Shown here: positions 54,962 to 62,665 of the stretch, piece by piece
How the letters are laid out: the number at the start of each line of letters is the position of its first letter
Numbering within the stretch: the first letter of the stretch is position 1
Assembly (NCBI RefSeq): GCF_901482445.1
Contig: NZ_LR590477.1
Coordinates: 2,134,890 to 2,198,889 of the forward strand
DNA from: Neisseria lactamica
Lineage (GTDB): Bacteria; Pseudomonadota; Gammaproteobacteria; Burkholderiales; Neisseriaceae
Direction: 5' to 3'
Length of the DNA: 64,000 nt
The notes under the pieces: generated by a model
Database searches by the model: none
Told to the model about the DNA's origin: nothing
What the model saw: the letters and a program-made list of their open reading frames with translations, nothing else
Program-made: the position numbers and the translations under genes

Positions 54962-55423
54962 TTATATATCTATATGGTTATATAGATATATAATTTTTTC
55001 ACTCCATTCATTTGATTGTAGGGTATCTGTATCTTCAGCAATATACAAACCAATATCTTTTGACCAGAATGCATAAGTTTGTTGAATTATATCTATATTC
55101 TTCAGATAATTAAAATCTGAGAAAGCACCATCAAACATGCATATTATAGCTATTGGATTAAGCTGATTGATATTTAGTATTTCATCTTTAATTACATTAA
55201 ATAAATCAATATTTTTGGAATATAAAAAATAAGATTCTGTTAAAAAAATATCATATTTCCACTCATTATTTTCAAGAATATATTTTTCAGATTTAATGCA
55301 ACGTGATCTAGATTCCCATTGCTTTATATTTTCATGATTTCTGTCTTCTTTTAAAAAAATACCATAACACAATATAGAAAACTGGTCAGTACCACAATTT
55401 TTTAAAAAATCTATTATTTTCAT
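54962..55423 (-). CDS. Immunity protein candidate
   Basis: 153 residues, soluble, AT-rich, no family recognised. Its ATG is directly adjacent to the toxin stop, an arrangement shared by all pairs here. Confidence 0.65.
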   Translation of the reverse strand: MKIIDFLKNCGTDQFSILCYGIFLKEDRNHENIKQWESRSRCIKSEKYILENNEWKYDIFLTESYFLYSKNIDLFNVIKDEILNINQLNPIAIICMFDGAFSDFNYLKNIDIIQQTYAFWSKDIGLYIAEDTDTLQSNEWSEKIIYLYNHIDI

Positions 55424-56902
55424 TTAGTTACCTCTAATTAGGTTTAATTGATTATTATCTGGTATAAAGCTTGCAATGACTTTATCCTTATACGGCCCAT
55501 CTTTTGCAACAACAATAACAACATATTTCCCATTTGATTTACCTAAATGAGCTATACCATTTGTTGCACCAATTCTCCAATCTGCTTTATGAACAGGGGA
55601 TTGTAATATTGGCAAAGCAATTTTTCGGAAAGCATTAACCCTATTTTCTAATGATCCTGTATTAGGAATAAGAATGCCTTCTAAATGTCTAATTGCATGC
55701 CCTCCATTATTTCTCATGCCTTCTAGGGCATTTAGAGAATATTTTATTGATGCTTCTCGTTGCGCATGGGCTTTAAACTGACTACTCTGACTCCTTCTTC
55801 TCGTTTCCTGAACATTTTTCTCCACCTGCTCACGAGTTGTCAATTTATTAAGCTTCCTATCAACCTCCCATCTCGGTTTTGCATCAGACACAGGCTTAGC
55901 CTTAGGCATACCGGCTCCTGATTTACCCACACTGAACAAATCTATAGAAAACTGAACATATTCCGCAGCCTGCTCCGACAGCCCCAACTGCTTCAAGGTC
56001 TGAACCGTAATCGTCGGTCGTTGTTCGCTGGCTTTTTTTCCGAAGTTCTTCGCCCCAGTAATGACATGATCGTAGGAAGACGTTACACCAACCAAAGCGG
56101 CGGCACAGCCTAAGCCGAAAGTCTCGGCACAAGATCCGCCTCCGGCTACTCCTGAAAGAACAACACCCAAACTGCCCGAAACGATTTCAGCCCCGGGTGA
56201 GATGTAGCGGTGCAGGATACTTTTGTCTTCCCTATCCAGCTTTTCGTACTCAGCCTTCAAATAAGAGGCTACTAAATCAGGATGTTGATTTAGGTAATAT
56301 AAGGATTCTTTTTCTAAGTCCTTAAACCGACTGTCAAAGCGTTGGTCTTGGGTAAATTCGATAATGCGTCCTATATTTTGACGACATTCGGTAATTCTTC
56401 CTGTGGAACTGCATTCATGTTTGACTTGCTCTTTTATGACGGAATAAATTTTACGGGCTGTCTGTTCATCCCGTTTTAAGGCTTCCGATGTCAGATAGAG
56501 GTTGTTTTCCACCGCATTCTGCCCGACCGCCCCTCCGGTTTGCGCCTCTGCCGGCGTGCCGCCCACGGCCGCGCCCGTCAGCGATGCAATCACCCCGATC
56601 TTCGATTTGATTTCTTCTTTGATATGTTCCGGCAGCAGGTTGGCATTGAACTCGCCTGTTTGCGGATCGATTGCGGTTTTACCGTCGTTATACCGTTGGG
56701 CAAGATGTTCCGCTGCTTTTTCAGCTGCAACCGCAGCCGAACCGCCGGCAGCAAAATTACCACCGTTGACGCGGGCGATAGCTGCTCCTAAAAGGAAATG
56801 TCCGACGGCTTGGGCGGTTTCGTTTTTGTTTTCACCGTGGCCGAATGTCCTGCCTATTGCTTCGGAGGCATAAGGCGCAGCGGCATTGACTGCGCTTTGT
56901 AA
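55424..56902 (-). CDS. Silent tpsA 3' cassette: VENN domain plus unassigned toxin tip
   Basis: tpsA homology starts at about 56902 (minus strand) and runs through AVENN and REQVEKNVQETRRRSQSSQFKA (the last part in two stretches); no start codon in frame before 56593, so silent. The new tip of about 115 residues has RNNGGHAIRHLEGILIPNTG, then HLGKSNGKYVVIVVAKDG and ends LIRGN. Conserved His plus short length suggest a small ribonuclease, perhaps of the BECR type, but I cannot assign it. An IS3 element lies on the upstream side. Confidence 0.75.
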   Translation of the reverse strand, partial: LQSAVNAAAPYASEAIGRTFGHGENKNETAQAVGHFLLGAAIARVNGGNFAAGGSAAVAAEKAAEHLAQRYNDGKTAIDPQTGEFNANLLPEHIKEEIKSKIGVIASLTGAAVGGTPAEAQTGGAVGQNAVENNLYLTSEALKRDEQTARKIYSVIKEQVKHECSSTGRITECRQNIGRIIEFTQDQRFDSRFKDLEKESLYYLNQHPDLVASYLKAEYEKLDREDKSILHRYISPGAEIVSGSLGVVLSGVAGGGSCAETFGLGCAAALVGVTSSYDHVITGAKNFGKKASEQRPTITVQTLKQLGLSEQAAEYVQFSIDLFSVGKSGAGMPKAKPVSDAKPRWEVDRKLNKLTTREQVEKNVQETRRRSQSSQFKAHAQREASIKYSLNALEGMRNNGGHAIRHLEGILIPNTGSLENRVNAFRKIALPILQSPVHKADWRIGATNGIAHLGKSNGKYVVIVVAKDGPYKDKVIASFIPDNNQLNLIRGN

Positions 56903-56928
56903 CCCGCTAGCTCGGTAACGTTAAATAA

Positions 56929-56940
56929 AGGTCGTCTGAA
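56929..56940 (+). promoter_or_regulatory. Foreign-dialect DUS, AGGTCGTCTGAA
   Basis: Dialect described for N. mucosa-group. The same 12-mer is in tpsA at 25999. Confidence 0.6.
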
Positions 56941-56983
56941 ACGTGAACTGGCCCCCAAATTTTGGACGCTCATAAAAGCCTAT

Positions 56984-57829
56984 TCAGGCGCTCTGTGTAA
57001 GCTGGGTTCTGTATGCGACAGGACTCAGCTTTTTCAATTTCAAACTGCAACGCTCCCGGTTGTAGTAATCCATATAATCATCTATCTGTTTCATCAATTC
57101 GTCCACCGTCAATTCTCCTGCGTTATAGAAACACTCCGTCTTCAACACCGCAAAGAAACTCTCCATCGGTGCATTGTCCCAACAATTCGCCTTTCGCGAC
57201 ATGCTTTGAACCATGGAATGTTGGGCAAGCAATTCCCTATACCCCGCCGTACGGTACAGCACGCCTTGGTCAGAATGAAGCATTGTTCCTTTATCAGTCA
57301 GCCGGGGTGCGGCTTTTTCGAGCATTTCCTTCACCATTTCACTGTCGGCTCTGCGGCTCATGGCGTAGGCGACGATCTCGCGGTTGAACAAGTCCAAGAT
57401 CGGCGAGAGGTACAGTTTGCCGTCCTTTCCTTTGAGTTCGGTCACGTCTGTCAGCCATTTTTCGTTGGGCTTTTTGGCTGTGAACCGACGTTTGAGGAGG
57501 TGTTCCGATATTTCGCCCATGGCGGGATGGCGGTAGGCTTTTTTCGCCCGTATGAGGGCTTTCAGTCCTAGCTGTCTTATCAACCGCGCCACTTTTTTGC
57601 GGTTCCAACCCAATGCTGCGGCAATGCGCCTTTGCCCGTATCGTCCTTTATGCCGCCGGTAGGTTTCGACGAGGAGGGCTTTGTCGGCTTCATCGGGGTC
57701 GGGTCGGTCTTGGTGGTGGTAGTAAAAGCTGCTTTTGGGCAGGTTTGCGATGTGTAGCAGGTATTTGAGCGGGTGTTGCGCCCTCAGTGTTTGGACGGTT
57801 TGGCTTTGTTCTTTTCGGTCCGCTTTTTG
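56984..57829 (-). CDS. IS3 transposase OrfB, DDE integrase domain
   Basis: About 282 residues in the -1 frame. DDE motif visible: LTDVTELKG (Asp), HSDQGVLY (Asp) and ESFFAVLKTE (Glu). Produced by -1 slippage at the A-run 57824-57828 from OrfA, or as a separate protein. Confidence 0.85.
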   Translation of the reverse strand, partial: QKADRKEQSQTVQTLRAQHPLKYLLHIANLPKSSFYYHHQDRPDPDEADKALLVETYRRHKGRYGQRRIAAALGWNRKKVARLIRQLGLKALIRAKKAYRHPAMGEISEHLLKRRFTAKKPNEKWLTDVTELKGKDGKLYLSPILDLFNREIVAYAMSRRADSEMVKEMLEKAAPRLTDKGTMLHSDQGVLYRTAGYRELLAQHSMVQSMSRKANCWDNAPMESFFAVLKTECFYNAGELTVDELMKQIDDYMDYYNRERCSLKLKKLSPVAYRTQLTQSA

Positions 57830-58134
57830 CTGAGGGCTTTTAACTCCTTTAGGTAGGCAACCTTTGCGCGCATATAGCACAACTCTTCGATAAGCTCCGC
57901 CTGTGTTTTTTCGTGGTCGGGTTTGTCGGCGATGAAGGGGTTTTTGCGGTGGTCGGTCATGGTTTTGGATTGGGGATGTTCGAGTGCGCCGACGCCGCCT
58001 TCTTGATAGGCGCGTATCCATCGTCGCAGGTGGGTTCGGGAGATGCCGTAGTGGTCTGCGGTACGCTGTTGGCTGCGTATATGCAGGTAGTAGAGTACGG
58101 CTTGGTATTTGAAGTGTAATGTATATTTGCTCAT
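57784..58134 (-). CDS. IS3 transposase OrfA
   Basis: 116 residues from MSKYTLHFKYQAVLYYLHIR; HTH in ADHYGISRTHLRRWIRAYQE, then a helical, Lys-rich tail (coiled-coil/leucine-zipper like) leading to the frameshift site. Confidence 0.85.
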   Translation of the reverse strand: MSKYTLHFKYQAVLYYLHIRSQQRTADHYGISRTHLRRWIRAYQEGGVGALEHPQSKTMTDHRKNPFIADKPDHEKTQAELIEELCYMRAKVAYLKELKALSKKRTEKNKAKPSKH

Positions 58135-58194
58135 AAAAAAACTGCACCTTGTGAGTTGGAGGGGATGTGTCCAACTTTTGGGGTGCAGTTCAGT

Positions 58195-58267
58195 TTTCAG
58201 ACGGCCTCTTAGCTCAAACCTTGTGCTAATTGTTGAGTTTAGGTTTCATATGGGCTACGGCTTGCTA
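58195..58267 (-). repeat. Cassette boundary repeat
   Basis: Minus-strand AGCAAGCCGTAGCCCATATG, GGTTTGAGCTAAGAGGCCGT: the block also present at 28530 and 33403, here cut short by the IS3 insertion. Confidence 0.7.
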
Positions 58268-58918
58268 AATTTCATTTAAAAAATCAGGATTTTCAAATAA
58301 CTTGTAAATAAAACTCTCTATTGAGTCAGCTAACGGATTTTCCATATCCCATATCCAATAGACAGGTTGTTTAGGCTTATTTAAATTTCGCCTATCAAAA
58401 CAAATAAAATATTCACTAAATCTTTCGAAAAATGGTACTTGATATGGTTCAATAACAAAATTAGAAGAAACTTGTTCTGATTCCCCAACCAATATATCTA
58501 AAATAGATAAAGGATCCATAATTCGATTATCAGACTCTGATCGAATACTTCCACTTTCATTTACAGTAAGAAAACCATAACCAATTTCTTTCCAAAAGCA
58601 GAATAAATCATATGGAATTTGGATATGCTTTTCTAACTCTAGAAAATCACTATCTGGTAATTTAAAAAATAGATTTTTCTCTTGGCATAATGAATATTCG
58701 TCGAAATTATTCACAATAATAGAAGAATTTTTTATTCGTTCAAACATATTATCTATCCAATCAGGATACCTAGCTGGAGTAATGTTTTGCCAAATATTAC
58801 CACCATTATTTTCTAATGGTTGAATATGGTGAGCATCATACTTACTTCCTGTTGGCTTTATAAGCCTACCAGTTCTGGAAGATATTAAAAAACACGTGCT
58901 TGATGCATCTTTAAACAT
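58265..58918 (-). CDS. HNH nuclease tip fused in frame to a SUKH/SMI1-KNR4-like immunity domain
   Basis: 217 residues. The first ~60 carry KYDAHHIQPLENNGGNIWQN, an HNH nuclease core (HH...N). From about residue 65 (MFERIKNSSI) the protein switches to a fold-like pattern of SUKH immunity domains: LPDSDFLELEKHIQIPYDLF, FWKEIGYGFL, and a conserved end ESFIYKLFENP. Toxin tip and immunity gene appear fused in one frame, or the HNH part is the end of a lost cassette read through. No VENN part is present. Confidence 0.55.
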   Translation of the reverse strand: MFKDASSTCFLISSRTGRLIKPTGSKYDAHHIQPLENNGGNIWQNITPARYPDWIDNMFERIKNSSIIVNNFDEYSLCQEKNLFFKLPDSDFLELEKHIQIPYDLFCFWKEIGYGFLTVNESGSIRSESDNRIMDPLSILDILVGESEQVSSNFVIEPYQVPFFERFSEYFICFDRRNLNKPKQPVYWIWDMENPLADSIESFIYKLFENPDFLNEI

Positions 58919-58952
58919 AGATTTTATGTGAGATAAATTTCATCATTATCAT

Positions 58953-59444
58953 TTAAATATAATTAAATTTCATAATTATTTTTTCCATAATATTTTTTAT
59001 ATATCCTTTTTTAAACACCGATTCCTTAACAATATTATCATTTAAATATAATAATTTTTCATTATGCTTATTAGATAAATACCAAATATTGTCTTTTTCT
59101 TCAGGGTTATCAATATATTCTGTTATACAGTATTTCCAATATGAATAAGATTCCTCTTCTGATAATTCCATATTACGATAATGAACAGCATCGTTCAAAA
59201 AAACATATGCATTACAATAGTCTAAGTTAAATAAATTAGGGCACTCTAGATCATCAATTATTGAAATAAACTGTTGTATGCTACGCAAAGAATTTGGTAA
59301 AAAAGTAGATGTATTTGGTAGTTCTTGAGGAATCATGTCTCCATTCACAAAAAATGTAAAAATCCCTTCGGAAAAATTTTCTGAACTCCATTCGTCTATC
59401 TCCTCAATCCAAATTGCAAATTTATATGGATTCCCAAAAATCAT
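58953..59444 (-). CDS. Immunity protein (Imm42-like)
   Basis: 163 residues beginning MIFGNPYKFAIWIEEIDEW, a start typical of the Imm42 immunity family in polymorphic-toxin loci. AT-rich, soluble. Sits 24 bases after the toxin gene. Confidence 0.65.
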   Translation of the reverse strand: MIFGNPYKFAIWIEEIDEWSSENFSEGIFTFFVNGDMIPQELPNTSTFLPNSLRSIQQFISIIDDLECPNLFNLDYCNAYVFLNDAVHYRNMELSEEESYSYWKYCITEYIDNPEEKDNIWYLSNKHNEKLLYLNDNIVKESVFKKGYIKNIMEKIIMKFNYI

Positions 59445-59467
59445 TTAGAATACTCCTTGAATAAAAT

Positions 59468-61675
59468 TTATTTTCCAGGAATACCCAATTTTCTACGCAA
59501 TTGGATATTAAGTTTATCTATTCTATTCCTGTTTAAAATTCCTGCCCAGTGATACAAATTCCTGTTATTGCCAGTACCTGAAAAAAATTGATGCACTTCA
59601 CCAGTTGATTTATCAAAAGTAACCCTCATACCGTCTTTAACGGAAATTGACTGTTGAAATAATTCTAAAGAATTTTTAGGTTCTAATGATGCTTCATGTC
59701 CAGGTCTTTTCCCACCGTGTCCTAATGAGTGTTTTTCATTAGATTGATATTTTAATTCATAGCTATCTTTACCCTCTCTAAAAGTTACTGTGGTTTCAGA
59801 TGGAACAGGTACAGATGATCCTGTGCTTGATTCTTTATGTGGCCTTAAATCATTTCTCGAATAATTCTTCGACGCCAATGCCGTATCCGGAATCCTGCCC
59901 CCCTTCGCAACATTGCCGTTTACAGGAATACGGATATTCCCCACACCCGCCAACAAAGGATCACTGCCTGTAACATTCGACCTTATGTTTCCCAGATTGC
60001 GGCGGGCTTGATCTATTGCGGCCTTCATTTTTTCTGTATTTTTAGCGGCTTTGGCTGCCTGATAAGCTTTTTCGGCTTGATGGACTTTTCTGGCAGCATC
60101 TCCATAAAGTGGAATTATTCCTACAGTAGCAAAGAAATAATCGCCTTTGGTTTCTGCTTCTGCAAAACCTTTTATATCTCCGATAACTGGAATAAAGTCA
60201 ATCAAAAAGTTAATAGCCTGGAGTTGTTCTGTTCGTAATTGCGAATAAGCGGCAGGATTTTCTTTCATTAAAGCCTGATCTTTTTTCCAAGCAGAATATG
60301 ATATACCCACTGAATTATTCTCCACCGCATTCTGCCCGACCGCCCCTCCGGTTTGCGCCTCTGCCGGCGTGCCGCCCACGGCCGCGCCCGTCAGCGATGC
60401 AATCACCCCGCTCTTCGATTTGATTTCTTCTTTGATATGTTCCGGCAGCAGGTTGGCATTGAACTCGCCTGTTTGCGGATCGATTGCGGTTTTACCGTCG
60501 TTATACCGTTGGGCAAGATGTTCCGCTGCTTTTTCAGCTGCAACTGCAGCCGAGCCGCCGGCAGCAAAATTACCACCGTTGACGCGGGCAATAGCTGCTC
60601 CTAAAAGGAAATGTCCGACGGCTTGGGCGGTTTCGTTTTTGTTTTCACCGTGTCCAAATGTCCTGCCTATTGCTTCGGAGGCATAAGGCGCAGCGGCATT
60701 GACTGCGCTTTGCAATCCGCTTTGACCACCAAGCAGACCGGTCGCGAGGGTGATGCCGGCATTAAGGGCACGGCTGTGTTTACCTCCCACCCCCCAATTT
60801 TGGGCTTCGGCATCGGCTTTGCGATAGGTTTCTGAGTAGTTGATTAGGATTTTTTGCCGTTCGGTTTCGTCCAGTTTGGCGTAGGCTTCATAGCTACCGT
60901 CATTTTGGGCTTTCAGACGGCCTTCGAACTCCGATTCGGCTTTGGCTTTATTTTCTGCAGCGGTTTTTTGGCGGTTGCTGCTGAAAGTGTGCGCAGCGGT
61001 TACTATATCGGAAGTTGCTTTAGCTATAATCTGTTGCTTTTCGGTAATCTTGGCTAAATCGGGCAGAGCCGCAACAGCACGGTGTGCGTTACTGCTGTCA
61101 CTATTGATACCCAGTTCTTGCGTAGTGGTCTCTTTGCCGCCGATGTTCAGACGGCCTTCGCTCAGGGTAGCATAGGTGGTGCTGTTGTCGCCGCCTTTTT
61201 CATATTGCGGCAAGCCGGGGTTGAAGTCGGTACCATTTTTGCCTGCAGAGCGTGCAAATGCCTTACCTAAGTTTGTTTGACGGAAGTCGGCGTTGTCGGG
61301 GGGTTCAGAGGGGCTGTCGCTACCGTAACTACCGCTCAAGCTGACATTGGATGCGCTATAACTGCTTTGGTTTTGAATATTTTCAAAAGTAAGACGTTTG
61401 GCAGTTAATTCATTTTGCTCCTTCGGCGCGGTAGAGGTAATGGCTCCGCCTTTTAGGTGGATGCTGTCGGCCTCGATGTGGTAGCCGCCTTCTCCTGCAA
61501 AAAGTCCGGATTGGATAGCCGCACTGTCACTGCTGCCTGAAGCTTTGCTTTGGTTGAAGTTGCCCGAAGCCTCCCAGGCGGTGCCCAAGGAAACTTGTAC
61601 ACGTACGCCGGCGCCGGTTTGTTTGTTGTCCTGTTCGGTATGGTAATGTAAGCGGGCAATTATAGCAATGCACAA
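59468..61675 (-). CDS. Silent tpsA 3' cassette: VENN, PT-TG-like pretoxin and toxin tip
   Basis: Inverted near-copy of the shared part of cassette 1 (28750-30115), with the six-G run intact. After AVENN the tip is different: LIDFIPVIGDIKGFAEAETK and FFATVGIIPLYGDAARKVHQ form a hydrophobic pretoxin (PT-TG) domain, then a long linker and a C-terminal segment NEKHSLGHGGKRPGHEASLE, HQFFSG and YHWAGI. The His residues may be catalytic; family unassigned. TTG start in spacer is not credible, so silent. Confidence 0.75.
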   Translation of the reverse strand: MCIAIIARLHYHTEQDNKQTGAGVRVQVSLGTAWEASGNFNQSKASGSSDSAAIQSGLFAGEGGYHIEADSIHLKGGAITSTAPKEQNELTAKRLTFENIQNQSSYSASNVSLSGSYGSDSPSEPPDNADFRQTNLGKAFARSAGKNGTDFNPGLPQYEKGGDNSTTYATLSEGRLNIGGKETTTQELGINSDSSNAHRAVAALPDLAKITEKQQIIAKATSDIVTAAHTFSSNRQKTAAENKAKAESEFEGRLKAQNDGSYEAYAKLDETERQKILINYSETYRKADAEAQNWGVGGKHSRALNAGITLATGLLGGQSGLQSAVNAAAPYASEAIGRTFGHGENKNETAQAVGHFLLGAAIARVNGGNFAAGGSAAVAAEKAAEHLAQRYNDGKTAIDPQTGEFNANLLPEHIKEEIKSKSGVIASLTGAAVGGTPAEAQTGGAVGQNAVENNSVGISYSAWKKDQALMKENPAAYSQLRTEQLQAINFLIDFIPVIGDIKGFAEAETKGDYFFATVGIIPLYGDAARKVHQAEKAYQAAKAAKNTEKMKAAIDQARRNLGNIRSNVTGSDPLLAGVGNIRIPVNGNVAKGGRIPDTALASKNYSRNDLRPHKESSTGSSVPVPSETTVTFREGKDSYELKYQSNEKHSLGHGGKRPGHEASLEPKNSLELFQQSISVKDGMRVTFDKSTGEVHQFFSGTGNNRNLYHWAGILNRNRIDKLNIQLRRKLGIPGK

Positions 61676-62219
61676 AAACAGACAAAAAGATAAAAAAACG
61701 CCATAAATGAAAATTTAATCACATGTTTATAGGATATGGAAAAGAGGAAGCGAAATCTGAAGCCGTCTGAAAACAACCATAGGCAAAACCCATTTGTTAT
61801 TTTCAGACGGCCTCTTAGCTCAAACCTTGAGAACCGCATGTGTGCGTTCCGCACACATCTTACTTGTTGAGTTTAGGTTTCATATGGGCTACGGCTTGCT
61901 GAATCACTATCGGCACAGCTTTTACCTTCGCACTTCACATTCTCTGCAACAACCATCAGGCAGCCACGACAAAAGTTGAAGATGACGCGATAGGGTTTTG
62001 TTCATGATTTTAGTTCCTTGATTTTTATAGAATGATTGCAAATAATTGGACAATATTATTCTAAATCAAGGATCTTATCTAAATCAAAGGATTGCTGCCA
62101 TTCGTTTATGAGAACTTGTATTCAATACAAGTTCTAACATCTTAATCATGGCACAGCGTATAAGCGTGGATTTGCAGTCCAATCTATATCGCTGATTCTA
62201 TTCATTAAGCTAATTATGC
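61676..62219 (-). repeat. Cassette boundary spacer, inverted copy of 28206-28749
   Basis: Same hairpin, AG-DUS pair and tpsA 5' remnant as in the other arm, in reverse. No functional gene. Confidence 0.7.
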
Positions 62220-62639
62220 TTATTCCTCAATCACAGTCTCCACCACCGAATGAATACTTTTAGGCAATTGCAAAAAAGCATTCCAAGCAATTAAAGCAGT
62301 TTTAAAAGTATGCAGCGAACAGCTTAAATCAGGCCAGCCGTCTTCTTCATCAAATTCGTTGTGATAGAAAACTACTTTTTCAGCAGAAATATCCCAGCAA
62401 AAACCTTGTCCACCTCCTGAATAAACTTCATTGGGATTATTTTCTGCTTGATAGATAAATTCTAAATTTTCATCTATGTCTTTTTGTAGATAAAGGTCTC
62501 CTGTTAAAACATAAATAATATATTGATACACTGTTCCTCGTGTATTTATCTTTTGATTAGAAGAATTATCTAAAAACTGGCAGTAGTTAAATAATTCACC
62601 AGAACTAAACTGATCATAAAAACATTTTATTTTATACAT
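62220..62639 (-). CDS. Immunity protein candidate for EndoU-type toxin, second copy
   Basis: 139 residues, same protein as 27786-28205. It would confer immunity even when the main locus is off. Confidence 0.7.
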   Translation of the reverse strand: MYKIKCFYDQFSSGELFNYCQFLDNSSNQKINTRGTVYQYIIYVLTGDLYLQKDIDENLEFIYQAENNPNEVYSGGGQGFCWDISAEKVVFYHNEFDEEDGWPDLSCSLHTFKTALIAWNAFLQLPKSIHSVVETVIEE

Positions 62640-62665
62640 TTAAAAACACCTTTTTAATCAATACT

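Larger units (their letters stand above)
56944..58192 (-). mobile_element. Full-length IS3-family insertion sequence, about 1.25 kb
   Basis: Ends TGAACTGGCCCCCAAATTTT and (inverted) TGAACTGCACCCCAAAAGTT are imperfect inverted repeats. Two overlapping reading frames encode OrfA and OrfB with a slippery A-run. It is inserted at a cassette boundary, between the HNH/SUKH gene and the adjoining cassette. Confidence 0.85.
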
